5,864 nucleotides of DNA, from NCBI GenBank assembly GCA_030604545.1, contig JAUVVS010000155.1, forward strand, positions 1 to 5,864. The letters run 5' to 3'. The notes under the pieces were generated by a model. The model did no database searches, had not been told where the DNA came from, and saw nothing but the letters and a program-made list of their open reading frames with translations. Shown piece by piece: positions 1 to 5,753 of the stretch. Origin of the DNA: Deltaproteobacteria bacterium. Lineage in GTDB: Bacteria > Desulfobacterota > Desulfobacteria > Desulfobacterales > JAUVVS01. The position numbers and the translations under genes were made by a program. Position 1 is the stretch's first letter. Every line of letters starts with the position of its first letter.

Positions 1-110
1 CTTAAATCTTAAATTTTTAAATCTTCAATTCAAACGATCTGCAATTGTTCGAAATAGAGACACAATACCGGCTAAAATTTTTTGCCATAAAAAGCACAAA
101 TTTCAGAACT

Positions 111-129
111 AATAAAACCGTGAACGGTT
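111..129 (-). terminator. Weak terminator-like hairpin downstream of the ATP-grasp gene
   Basis: Read on the minus strand, AACCG-TTCA-CGGTT forms a 5-bp stem with a 4-base loop and is followed by TTATT. It lies about 65 bases past the ATP-grasp stop codon. The stem is short and the T-tract is interrupted, so this is only a candidate. The same hairpin core is part of the 14-bp dispersed repeat, which may be its real identity. Confidence 0.22.
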
Positions 130-131
130 AC
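118..131. repeat. Dispersed 14-bp repeat CCGTGAACGGTTAC, copy 1
   Basis: The 14-mer CCGTGAACGGTTAC is found here and again, identical, at 4375-4388. Both copies lie in non-coding DNA downstream of a minus-strand gene. The core is a small palindrome (CCG-TGAA-CGG). In this copy the stem extends to AACCG/CGGTT (116-120 and 125-129). Two exact copies of a 14-mer in under 6 kb of otherwise unrelated spacer are unlikely by chance, so it is probably a dispersed intergenic repeat; its family is not known to me. Confidence 0.6.
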
Positions 132-145
132 TATAAATCTTTTCC

Positions 146-181
146 TACTCAACCACTTAACCACTCAACTATTTGACGATG
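146..181. repeat. Octamer-phased repeat array, left of ATP-grasp gene
   Basis: Four 8-base units run head to tail: TACTCAAC, CACTTAAC, CACTCAAC, TATTTGAC, followed by GATG. The last 15 bases (AACTATTTGACGATG, 167-181) recur exactly at 1145-1159, on the other side of the ATP-grasp gene. The array has no coding potential that I can support. It ends 13 bases before the ATP-grasp stop codon. Confidence 0.65.
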
Positions 182-210
182 GAGGTCTGATATTCTATAT
201 ATCTCCATCT
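178..210. other. Stem-loop over the ATP-grasp stop codon
   Basis: GATGGAGGT (178-186) pairs with ATCTCCATC (201-209), with one G-U pair, around a 14-base loop. It covers the last codons and the stop of the ATP-grasp gene. No T-run follows on the minus strand, so it does not look like an intrinsic terminator. It could protect the 3' end of the mRNA, or be chance. Confidence 0.3.
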
Positions 211-1091
211 TCGATCATATTTTCCATAAGATTAAAATAATCTATCCCTGCCATTCTGAAGCCCTCCTTGCCGTATTTCATGTTTGCTTCAATGACATAC
301 AATATATTATCATTCATAAGGATATCAATACCTACATCATCCCATTGGCATGACAGTGCAGTATGAAGGGCAAGATCAAGTGCCTCCTGGGGGACAGGAT
401 CTAAGCTTACAGTTGCACCTACTGCAACATTACTTCGAAATTCACCTTGAGGTGCGATTCGCCAATAGGCAAGAACTATTTTTTTGCCAATAACAACTAC
501 CCTTATGTCTCTGTCTGTCGGCAAATACTCCTGAATATATGCTGTTGCCGTTAAGCTGCAATAGTTAGAAAGGTCATCTTTATTTCTAATAAGGTAGACC
601 CCTCTACCCATCGCTGATCCCCTTGGAATCTTACCAATAAATGGGAATGCAAAATGATCGGAAATGGTAGACTTTTGGCGATTTCCATAAAAGGCTCTTG
701 TCCCGGGGTGCGGTATCTTGAGCAAATTAAACAGGGCGGTCTGTTTTATCTTATCCTGTACACATTTATATGTATGATAGCTTGGAAAAGTGCTTTTACC
801 CACAGCATCAAACAGATCAGCGTAAAACGTTGTAGGATAATAAATCTTTTTTGCATCTCGTATCAGACAAGCATCTTTATCGCTATAATCGGAAAAATTA
901 GGCCTAACTCCTAAGGTTATAACGTTTTTGCAGTTTCTAAGACGTGTTTCAAGGGCAACAACTCTTTTCGATTGCGGATTTCGAATTGAGCCCGCCTGCC
1001 TCGCCTGAGGGCTCGCGATCCGCCTGCCTCGCGTTGCAAGGAATTGCGGGCAGGTGGTGGCGGTCAGGGATTTTATATTGTTCTTTGTCAT
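195..1091 (-). CDS. RimK-like ATP-grasp family protein
   Basis: This 298-residue cytosolic protein is probably an ATP-dependent carboxylate-amine/thiol ligase of the ATP-grasp fold, most like the RimK/glutathione synthetase branch; the substrate is not identifiable. Residues about 55-135 form the pre-ATP-grasp and first ATP-binding part. A glycine-rich loop KIPRGSAMGRG (154-164) follows, then YIQEYLPTDRDIRVVVIG (185-202) and EFRSNVAVG (217-225). The C-terminal metal site is seen in DDVGIDIL (251-258) and VIEANMKYG (266-274), where RimK proteins have an Asp and Glu-x-Asn. The ATG at 1091 is the only usable start: no ATG, GTG or TTG in frame precedes the conserved NVITLGVRPNF block. It has no clear Shine-Dalgarno. 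Residues about 14-42 are Arg/Ala/Gln-rich and encoded by a GC-rich repeat unlike the rest of the gene, so the true family N-terminus is probably near residue 43-55. The family call is firm; its role is unknown. Confidence 0.85.
   Translation of the reverse strand: MTKNNIKSLTATTCPQFLATRGRRIASPQARQAGSIRNPQSKRVVALETRLRNCKNVITLGVRPNFSDYSDKDACLIRDAKKIYYPTTFYADLFDAVGKSTFPSYHTYKCVQDKIKQTALFNLLKIPHPGTRAFYGNRQKSTISDHFAFPFIGKIPRGSAMGRGVYLIRNKDDLSNYCSLTATAYIQEYLPTDRDIRVVVIGKKIVLAYWRIAPQGEFRSNVAVGATVSLDPVPQEALDLALHTALSCQWDDVGIDILMNDNILYVIEANMKYGKEGFRMAGIDYFNLMENMIEDGDI
991..1054. repeat. GC-rich repeat cluster inside the ATP-grasp N-terminal coding region
   Basis: The 13-mer CCGCCTGCCTCGC occurs at 992-1004 and 1020-1032 (period 28), with GAGGGCTCGCGAT between. 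GCGGGCAGG (1046-1054) lies close by and partly inverts the CCCGC at 991-995. The block is strongly GC-rich in an AT-rich gene and codes, in frame, for a low-complexity stretch at residues about 14-34 of the ATP-grasp protein. This looks like a small palindromic or interspersed repeat that entered the reading frame without closing it. Confidence 0.55.
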
Positions 1092-1107
1092 TTTTTAAGT
1101 TCAGATA

Positions 1108-1159
1108 TCGTTAAGTCGTCGAGTAGTTGAGTAGTTAACCAGTTAACTATTTGACGATG
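1108..1159. repeat. Octamer-phased repeat array with central palindrome
   Basis: Six 8-base units follow each other: TCGTTAAG, TCGTCGAG, TAGTTGAG, TAGTTAAC, CAGTTAAC, TATTTGAC, then GATG. TAGTTAAC (1132-1139) and GTTAACTA (1142-1149) are exact inverted copies separated by CA. Pairing continues outward to 1126 and 1155 with a few G-T pairs. The array fills the spacer between the Mut7-C stop and the ATP-grasp start, and its end (1145-1159) duplicates 167-181 exactly. No T-run follows, so a terminator is unlikely. Confidence 0.65.
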
Positions 1160-1202
1160 TCTGAAGTCAATAATCAGCGGTTGCTTTCTCAAACATTCAG
1201 CG

Positions 1203-1694
1203 TTAGTTGTTATTCTTACACAGTTCGAACACTTTCTTTATTATCTCTTTGCTATTTTTTATATGGCTACCCGGCCAGTATATTCTTTGGCAACCACTGC
1301 AAATTTGAAAAATATCATTGGTTTCCCAGATATAATCAGGCACTTTGCCGCGTATGGAATCTTTATCCGTCTCGTTAATAAGCGTGTTGCATCTTATGCA
1401 TCTTGAAAATGGTTTTGTGTCTGATCGATTGAGCTTAAGTAGTTTAATTACTTCTTTTAACTGTTCAAAGGGATTGTTTGATTTAATGAATATAAGTTGA
1501 TGCGATTTGTGCCTATTCTGATAAATAAGCTTGGTTCGAGTAAGCAGTATCCGTCCATTCTCCCAAGAATCTATAAACCTGCTTCTTGAAACTTCAGGTT
1601 CATAAATTGTATTAAAGCCAAGGATCCTTAGCCATTTTGCCAGTTTCCCAAGAGTTCTTTCCGCTGCAAAACATATCTCATGTGATTTTTCCAT
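1203..1694 (-). CDS. Mut7-C RNase-like domain protein with zinc ribbon
   Basis: The 163-residue protein matches the Mut7-C (DUF82) family. This is a PIN-like nuclease fold followed by a four-cysteine zinc ribbon, named after the C-terminal part of nematode Mut-7. Visible family marks are TLGKLAKWLRILGFNT (14-29), GRILLTR (47-53), RCIRCN (98-103), CSGC (132-135) and RIYWPGSH (137-144). The zinc ligands C99, C102, C132 and C135 are all present. The acidic positions usual in the family are altered: E12 in place of Asp in the opening F-x-x-D motif, N28 where LG[YF]-Asp is typical, and T54 where TR-Asp is typical. Nuclease activity may therefore be weak or lost. The ATG at 1694 follows AGGGA closely, a modest ribosome site. 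The gene starts 35 bases after the upstream lipoprotein gene ends, which suggests co-transcription. Its biological role is unknown. Confidence 0.85.
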   Translation of the reverse strand: MEKSHEICFAAERTLGKLAKWLRILGFNTIYEPEVSRSRFIDSWENGRILLTRTKLIYQNRHKSHQLIFIKSNNPFEQLKEVIKLLKLNRSDTKPFSRCIRCNTLINETDKDSIRGKVPDYIWETNDIFQICSGCQRIYWPGSHIKNSKEIIKKVFELCKNNN

Positions 1695-1729
1695 TTCCCT
1701 ATAGCTATTTTTCTTACGGTGAACTATTA

Positions 1730-2593
1730 CTACAAATCCTTTTCTGGTTCTGATTCAGGAAGCGCCAAAACAAATATCGACGGTGAAACTTTAACATCAG
1801 TCCAGTATTTATCAATAATAAGGGAAAATACTACATCATCGTTTGAAATCACGAGTTTTAACGGAACCCTGTATCCATTAATATTTTGCATTCTGCTAAA
1901 TATGGCTTTGTACACAAGAATGCCGGATGTATCAAACATTTCAATCTTGTAAACTTTTGTTTTACTATCCTCAAGGTATATCCTCTCAATTGTATCCGCT
2001 CTGTTATTATTTAGGATCAGAACATATCCTTCTCCGGACTCATTCCTTTCAATAGCAGCATCATTGTGCTCATGAACCGGCACACGACCTGCTAACAGCG
2101 CAATAATATCGATGGATTTAACGGGTATCAAAATGATTTTCTTCAGGCTGGCATCAGTTGATCGTTTTTTATAAAAGCGACGCTTGGCGTGGGATATAAC
2201 ATAGAAATATTTACCATCACTTGAAAGACTTATGGAAGGTTGTCCTGGAATACTGAAAATCTCGAAGCGAAGTTTACCCTGTCTTGAGCCAATCCATGCC
2301 ACACGGGCGGTCTGGAGTTTACCCTTGTTCCATAATTTTATCCTGCCGAGGCCCTTGAAGGTCTTAAGCTTATTATTTGTAGTTTCCAGCTTTAAAAGTA
2401 TTTTCCCGGCTTCAGTCAGTGTTTCTACTTGCTTGGCCGGTCCCTTTAAATCGAAAGGCTTTTCCATAACCTTGCCGGTGAGGCTGCTGCAAGAGAAAAA
2501 CAAAAAAACAAAGATAAATGCAAACCACTTGAAAAAATCCCATCTCTTCCTTAATAACTTTCTTGCATGTTTGAAATAATCGCTCATATCCAT
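1730..2593 (-). CDS. LolB/DUF4292-like outer-membrane lipoprotein
   Basis: This is a 287-residue predicted lipoprotein. Its basic N-terminus (residues 8-23, rich in Arg/Lys) is followed by the hydrophobic run FAFIFVFLFF (24-33) and Cys35. The lipobox FFSC is phenylalanine-rich and not ideal, but Ser at -1 and Ser after the Cys fit lipidation and outer-membrane sorting. The mature part reads as alternating beta strands: GLGRIKLWNKGKLQTARVAW (81-100), KLRFEIFSIPGQPSISLSSD (107-126), YRVPLKLVISN (241-251). This resembles the LolA/LolB half-barrel and DUF4292 proteins, which bind lipid or lipoprotein acyl chains; the function here is inferred from the fold only. Two ATGs (2593 and 2587) are possible. 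AGAAGGG lies about 20 bases upstream, rather far, over the TPR gene's stop. The 25-bp spacing from the TPR lipoprotein gene suggests an operon and perhaps a shared envelope task. Confidence 0.75.
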   Translation of the reverse strand: MDMSDYFKHARKLLRKRWDFFKWFAFIFVFLFFSCSSLTGKVMEKPFDLKGPAKQVETLTEAGKILLKLETTNNKLKTFKGLGRIKLWNKGKLQTARVAWIGSRQGKLRFEIFSIPGQPSISLSSDGKYFYVISHAKRRFYKKRSTDASLKKIILIPVKSIDIIALLAGRVPVHEHNDAAIERNESGEGYVLILNNNRADTIERIYLEDSKTKVYKIEMFDTSGILVYKAIFSRMQNINGYRVPLKLVISNDDVVFSLIIDKYWTDVKVSPSIFVLALPESEPEKDL

Positions 2594-2618
2594 AAATACG
2601 TCTTGCCGTCTATCCCTT

Positions 2619-4331
2619 CTAAAATTCTTCCTCGGTTAGCGCCCTAATCTTTTTTTCAAGATCTTCTTTATCCTCTTTTTTCTGCTGGAGGGATCTCTTA
2701 TAGTACTCAAGAGCATTTTCCTTGTCGCTAATTTTCAAATATGCATCACCGAGATGCTCTAATATGATCGGATCATCGGGAACCAACTCGACCGCCCTTT
2801 TCAAAAGTTTCAACGCCTTTTGGTAAAGCCCTTTTTTAAAATAAACCCATCCCAGGCTGTCTGTGATATAACCGTCATCAGGCTTATATTGTAACGCTTC
2901 TTTTATCAGATGCTCGGCCTCATCCAGATTACGCCCCAAATCCGCATATGTATACCCAAGATAATTCAATGCATCGGCATTTTTTGGCTCAAGTCTTATC
3001 ACTTTTTTCATCTCTTCTATAGAATCATCTTTCCTGTCCCACTTATCATAAACAATACCTAGACGGAAATGGAGGTCTACGTTTTCAGAATCAATCTCAA
3101 GGCCCTGTTTTAATACTTTTTCCGCGTTTTCGAATTCCTCAATATCTTCATAAAATGAACCAAGATAGTTCATAAACTCCGGATTATCAGGGACTTTTTT
3201 TATAACATTTTTCAAAAAAATGATTGCATCTCTAATTTTTCCCTGTTCTTGATATATAAAAGCAATATGAACCGCAGCATTCTGATAGAACCTGGAGCCC
3301 GGCACTACTTTTTTTAAATACATCATGGACATGTCCATGTCTTTGATTCCATCAAAGGCTATGCCGATAAGATAATGAATTTCTGAACTGTCCGGTGCAC
3401 CCGGTAACATGCCTTTAAGAACTATTATGGCGGCTTCATATTCTTTTTGATCCATAAAGAGTTGATAAACTTTTTTTATTACTCCCGAGTTGGATATACT
3501 CCTTTTGCCCAGATCCTTGAAAATTTTTTCAGCTTCTTTTGCCTTTCCTTTTTTATAATAAAAATAACCAAGTTCCATGGCAGCTCTTATATTGGTGGAA
3601 TTTCGCTTAAGAATATCTTTATATATCTGAACAATATTTTTCTCTTTACCAAGGGTTTTGTAAAGTTTTATAAGTTCAAATCGAGACTCATCAAGGTTGG
3701 ATTCCAATTCTAAAGCCTTTATAAATTCCTTTTCAGCTTCCATATGATTACCTTGCTCTATATGGATCTTTCCAAGAAAAAAATGCCCTGAATATGATCC
3801 GGGAAAATGCTCAATTAACCGACCGTATATTTTCAACGCTCTGTCGAAATTGCCTTCCCACGTATACAATCCGCCAAGTAATAAATATATATTATGTTGT
3901 TTCGGATCATTGGTAAGAACCTTTTCATATGCTTCTTCCGCATCATCAAAATGTTTCAAAATCTGTTTAATCTTTCCATATATAATAAGTGTTTCCACGT
4001 TATTTGGATCTTTTTCCAGAACCCTTTCAATAATACTTAATGCTTTTGGATTGTCATTTTTCTTCAAATATAGGCTTGCCAGTTCTCTTTGCAAATATGA
4101 AGACTCGGGATCTTTTTCAATGGCTTTCTCAAGGTATAAAATAGCATCATCCAGTTTGCCCATCTTTCTTTTTAATTGGGCTTCTGTAAAGTAGTAATAA
4201 CGGTCCGAAGGTTTAATTAAAATACTCGGTTTTTTTTCAGCCGGCGGCGTTATCTTTTTATTGAAAGTACAACCTGAAAATAACATTATGATAATTATAA
4301 AAATGATAAGTTTAAAATGATTTATTTTCAT
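2619..4331 (-). CDS. Large TPR-repeat lipoprotein
   Basis: The 570-residue protein begins with a textbook lipoprotein signal: a short basic start, the hydrophobic run LIIFIIIIMLF, then LFSGC with Cys21 as lipidation site and Thr at +2, which suggests outer-membrane anchoring. From about residue 43 to 558 it is almost entirely tetratricopeptide repeats; I count about 15 units of 34 residues, many with the pattern G-x-Y and a closing P-D/N-N/S. The best conserved are the last four, with NYLGYTYADLG, DSLGWVYFKKG and EHLGDAYLKISD, a C-terminal block typical of one widespread bacterial TPR family. TPR superhelices bind partner proteins, so a scaffold or assembly role in the envelope is likely, but the partner is unknown. 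The ATG at 4331 is preceded by AAAAGG with a 10-base gap. The gene follows the sigma gene by 63 bp and precedes a second lipoprotein by 25 bp. Confidence 0.88.
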   Translation of the reverse strand: MKINHFKLIIFIIIIMLFSGCTFNKKITPPAEKKPSILIKPSDRYYYFTEAQLKRKMGKLDDAILYLEKAIEKDPESSYLQRELASLYLKKNDNPKALSIIERVLEKDPNNVETLIIYGKIKQILKHFDDAEEAYEKVLTNDPKQHNIYLLLGGLYTWEGNFDRALKIYGRLIEHFPGSYSGHFFLGKIHIEQGNHMEAEKEFIKALELESNLDESRFELIKLYKTLGKEKNIVQIYKDILKRNSTNIRAAMELGYFYYKKGKAKEAEKIFKDLGKRSISNSGVIKKVYQLFMDQKEYEAAIIVLKGMLPGAPDSSEIHYLIGIAFDGIKDMDMSMMYLKKVVPGSRFYQNAAVHIAFIYQEQGKIRDAIIFLKNVIKKVPDNPEFMNYLGSFYEDIEEFENAEKVLKQGLEIDSENVDLHFRLGIVYDKWDRKDDSIEEMKKVIRLEPKNADALNYLGYTYADLGRNLDEAEHLIKEALQYKPDDGYITDSLGWVYFKKGLYQKALKLLKRAVELVPDDPIILEHLGDAYLKISDKENALEYYKRSLQQKKEDKEDLEKKIRALTEEEF

Positions 4332-4361
4332 TTATATAATACCTTTTCTTTATCGTCTCCA

Positions 4362-4388
4362 CTGAACCCTGAATCCGTGAACGGTTAC
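4362..4388. repeat. Heptamer-phased repeat ending in 14-bp dispersed repeat, copy 2
   Basis: Three 7-base units CTGAACC, CTGAATC and CGTGAAC run from 4362 to 4382. On the minus strand they read as GTTCACG, GATTCAG, GGTTCAG. The right end contains CCGTGAACGGTTAC (4375-4388), identical to 118-131. The array sits 7 bases past the sigma gene stop, within the 63-bp spacer before the TPR gene, and could form a small hairpin there without a T-run. Confidence 0.55.
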
Positions 4389-4394
4389 CATTTT

Positions 4395-5360
4395 TCAAAG
4401 GGCTCTATACGAATCAAAGTCGGGAATTTCCTGTTTAAAAAATTCTTTTAGCCTTTTAAGTATATTCTTTTCCACCTGACGAACACGCTCCCTTGATATC
4501 CCGTAACTATCACCGATCATCTGCAACGTAACCGGGTCATCGGAAAAGATGCGCTTTTCAAATATTTCAAGCTCTCTTTGAGTCATTTGTTTTTTAAATT
4601 CCTCAATTTTATTATGGATCAATGCCTCAATTTCCTTTTTTGCCACTTGATCTTCCGCAGATTCAACATTTGTTTTTAAGAAAACAATCTTTTCAGTATC
4701 TGAGTCATCTTTTACCGGGGCATCCAAAGAAACATCCCATCCGTCAAGTCTCTGGTCCATATCTGCGATTTCACGCTCAGATACTCCCAATCTTTCTGAA
4801 AGGAGTTTTGGTTTTGGATCAAAGCCTTCGTCAATCAGTTTCTGTTTTTCCTTTCTTAATTTGAAAAAGAGTTTACGCTGTCCTTGAGTAGTTCCAATTT
4901 TTACAAGACGCCAATTATCCATTATGAATTTAAGAATATATGCCTTTATCCAAAATGAGGCATAATATGAAAACTTAACATTTTTATAAGGATCAAATTT
5001 CTTAACAGCCTGCATAAGTCCGATATTTCCTTCCTGAATAAGGTCTAAAAGATTCTGCATCCATACCCGCTGGAACTCCAGTGCAATCTTAACAACAAGC
5101 CTTAGGTTGGAAGTTACCATAATGTATGCAGCTTCACTATCACCATGTTCCCTGACCTTTATGGCAAACTCTCTTTCTTGTTCTCTTGTCAATAGTTTGT
5201 ATTGGCTAACCTCCGTTAGATACCGTTGAAGTGGGTCAAATTTAACAAGAGCCCTATCAGAAGATTGTCTAACGGGCTTTTTAAAATCACCTTTGATATC
5301 AACGGTACCTTTTTTATCTCTCTTTTTATGATGTGCTTTTTTTTCTTTCTTATTGCTCAC
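4395..5360 (-). CDS. rpoH: RpoH-like sigma factor (sigma-32 family)
   Basis: This 321-residue sigma-70 family factor directs RNA polymerase to a set of promoters, most likely heat-shock or stress genes. Region 1.2 is seen at FDPLQRYLTEVSQYKLLTRE (41-60) and regions 2.1-2.4 at about 75-155, including LLDLIQEGNIGLMQAVKKFD (104-123) and FSYYASFWIKAYI (130-142). The RpoH box QRKLFFKLR (161-169) differs from the Escherichia coli QRKLFFNLR by one residue and separates this group from RpoD and RpoS. Region 4.2 with the helix-turn-helix is TLQMIGDSYGISRERVRQVE (278-297). It is longer than E. coli RpoH (about 284 residues), mainly through a lysine-rich N-terminal tail of about 38 residues. The start is GTG at 5358-5360 with AGG about 8 bases upstream; no internal Met precedes residue 81, so this start is the best choice. 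Deltaproteobacteria often carry several RpoH-like factors, so the exact regulon is uncertain. Confidence 0.9.
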   Translation of the reverse strand: MSNKKEKKAHHKKRDKKGTVDIKGDFKKPVRQSSDRALVKFDPLQRYLTEVSQYKLLTREQEREFAIKVREHGDSEAAYIMVTSNLRLVVKIALEFQRVWMQNLLDLIQEGNIGLMQAVKKFDPYKNVKFSYYASFWIKAYILKFIMDNWRLVKIGTTQGQRKLFFKLRKEKQKLIDEGFDPKPKLLSERLGVSEREIADMDQRLDGWDVSLDAPVKDDSDTEKIVFLKTNVESAEDQVAKKEIEALIHNKIEEFKKQMTQRELEIFEKRIFSDDPVTLQMIGDSYGISRERVRQVEKNILKRLKEFFKQEIPDFDSYRAL

Positions 5361-5409
5361 GATACTGGCCTAAGTTAAAAAGCTGTGGTTTGTTTGGTTA
5401 ATATTTTTA

Positions 5410-5438
5410 TGGACATATAACAGAGTTTATGGTATTAA
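5410..5438 (+). promoter_or_regulatory. Candidate sigma-70 promoter for the tRNA-Arg gene
   Basis: TGGACA (5410-5415, five of six to TTGACA) and TATTAA (5433-5438, four of six to TATAAT) are spaced by exactly 17 bases. The predicted start is near 5445. If the MITE and one copy of its duplication are removed, only 12 bases separate the -10 box from the tRNA, giving a leader of about 5-6 bases, which is usual for tRNA promoters. Another -10-like TATAGT (5439-5444) lacks a matching -35. Confidence 0.42.
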
Positions 5439-5453
5439 TATAGTTTGTGTCCA
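5424..5453 (-). promoter_or_regulatory. Possible hybrid promoter for the sigma gene, -35 inside the MITE end
   Basis: On the minus strand the left inverted repeat of the MITE supplies TGGACA (5448-5453), five of six to a -35 box. TAAACT (5424-5429), four of six to a -10, follows after 18 bases in flanking DNA. A transcript would start near 5417 and have a leader of about 57 bases before the GTG start. In AT-rich DNA such matches are easily found by chance. Confidence 0.2.
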
Positions 5454-5589
5454 TCCAGAAATGGTAGATTTTGGTTCAAGACAAGGCCACAGCATTTTTT
5501 CGAACGCAGGCGTAGTGTGTCTACGTCGAGTATCGCAAAAGTGCGAGAACGCCGTATTGGGTCAAAAGATGCCATTTCTGGATGGACAC
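5447..5589. mobile_element. MITE-like non-autonomous element (143 bp, 18-bp TIRs, 6-bp TSD)
   Basis: The element is bounded by the perfect 18-bp inverted repeats GTGTCCATCCAGAAATGG (5447-5464) and CCATTTCTGGATGGACAC (5572-5589). TAGTTT is duplicated immediately outside both ends (5441-5446 and 5590-5595), as expected for target-site duplication by a transposase. The inside has no plausible gene. Pairing continues inward with mismatches: 5465-5482 with 5554-5571 (15 of 18 positions pair, including G-T), then GGC (5485-5487) with GCC (5551-5553). This makes an almost continuous stem of about 36 bp. The centre has two small hairpins, CGTAG-TGTGT-CTACG (5511-5525) and TCGCA-AAAG-TGCGA (5533-5546). 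It is markedly richer in GC than its flanks. The mobilising transposase is not in this window, and I cannot name an insertion sequence family. Confidence 0.82.
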
Positions 5590-5599
5590 TAGTTTTTGT

Positions 5600-5676
<77 letters not shown>

Positions 5677-5753
5677 TAATGATTTCAAAGGATTAACCAA
5701 TTTTTGGCCAACCCTTATACCCCTATATTAACGTATTCTTTAAACCACGTCAA

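Noticed and set aside
178..210. Stem-loop at the end of the ATP-grasp gene as an intrinsic terminator
   Set aside because: The stem is present, but no T-run follows on the minus strand and the loop is large, so I list it only as a stem-loop.
654..914. Plus-strand open frame opposite the ATP-grasp gene
   Set aside because: It lies wholly within a gene with clear family motifs on the other strand and has no recognisable domain.
1108..1159. CRISPR-like array
   Set aside because: The repeat units are only 8 bases, with no spacers of unique sequence between them and no cas genes nearby.
1151..1378. Plus-strand open frame opposite the Mut7-C gene
   Set aside because: It overlaps the conserved zinc ribbon coding region and has no domain of its own. 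Its start lies in the repeat array.
2232..2579. 115-codon plus-strand open frame opposite the LolB-like gene
   Set aside because: It is an antisense shadow of a gene with a lipoprotein signal and a consistent operon setting; the hydrophobic stretches mirror the real gene's codons.
3850..4194. 114-codon plus-strand open frame opposite the TPR gene
   Set aside because: The repetitive Ser/Phe-rich peptide is the antisense of TPR codons.
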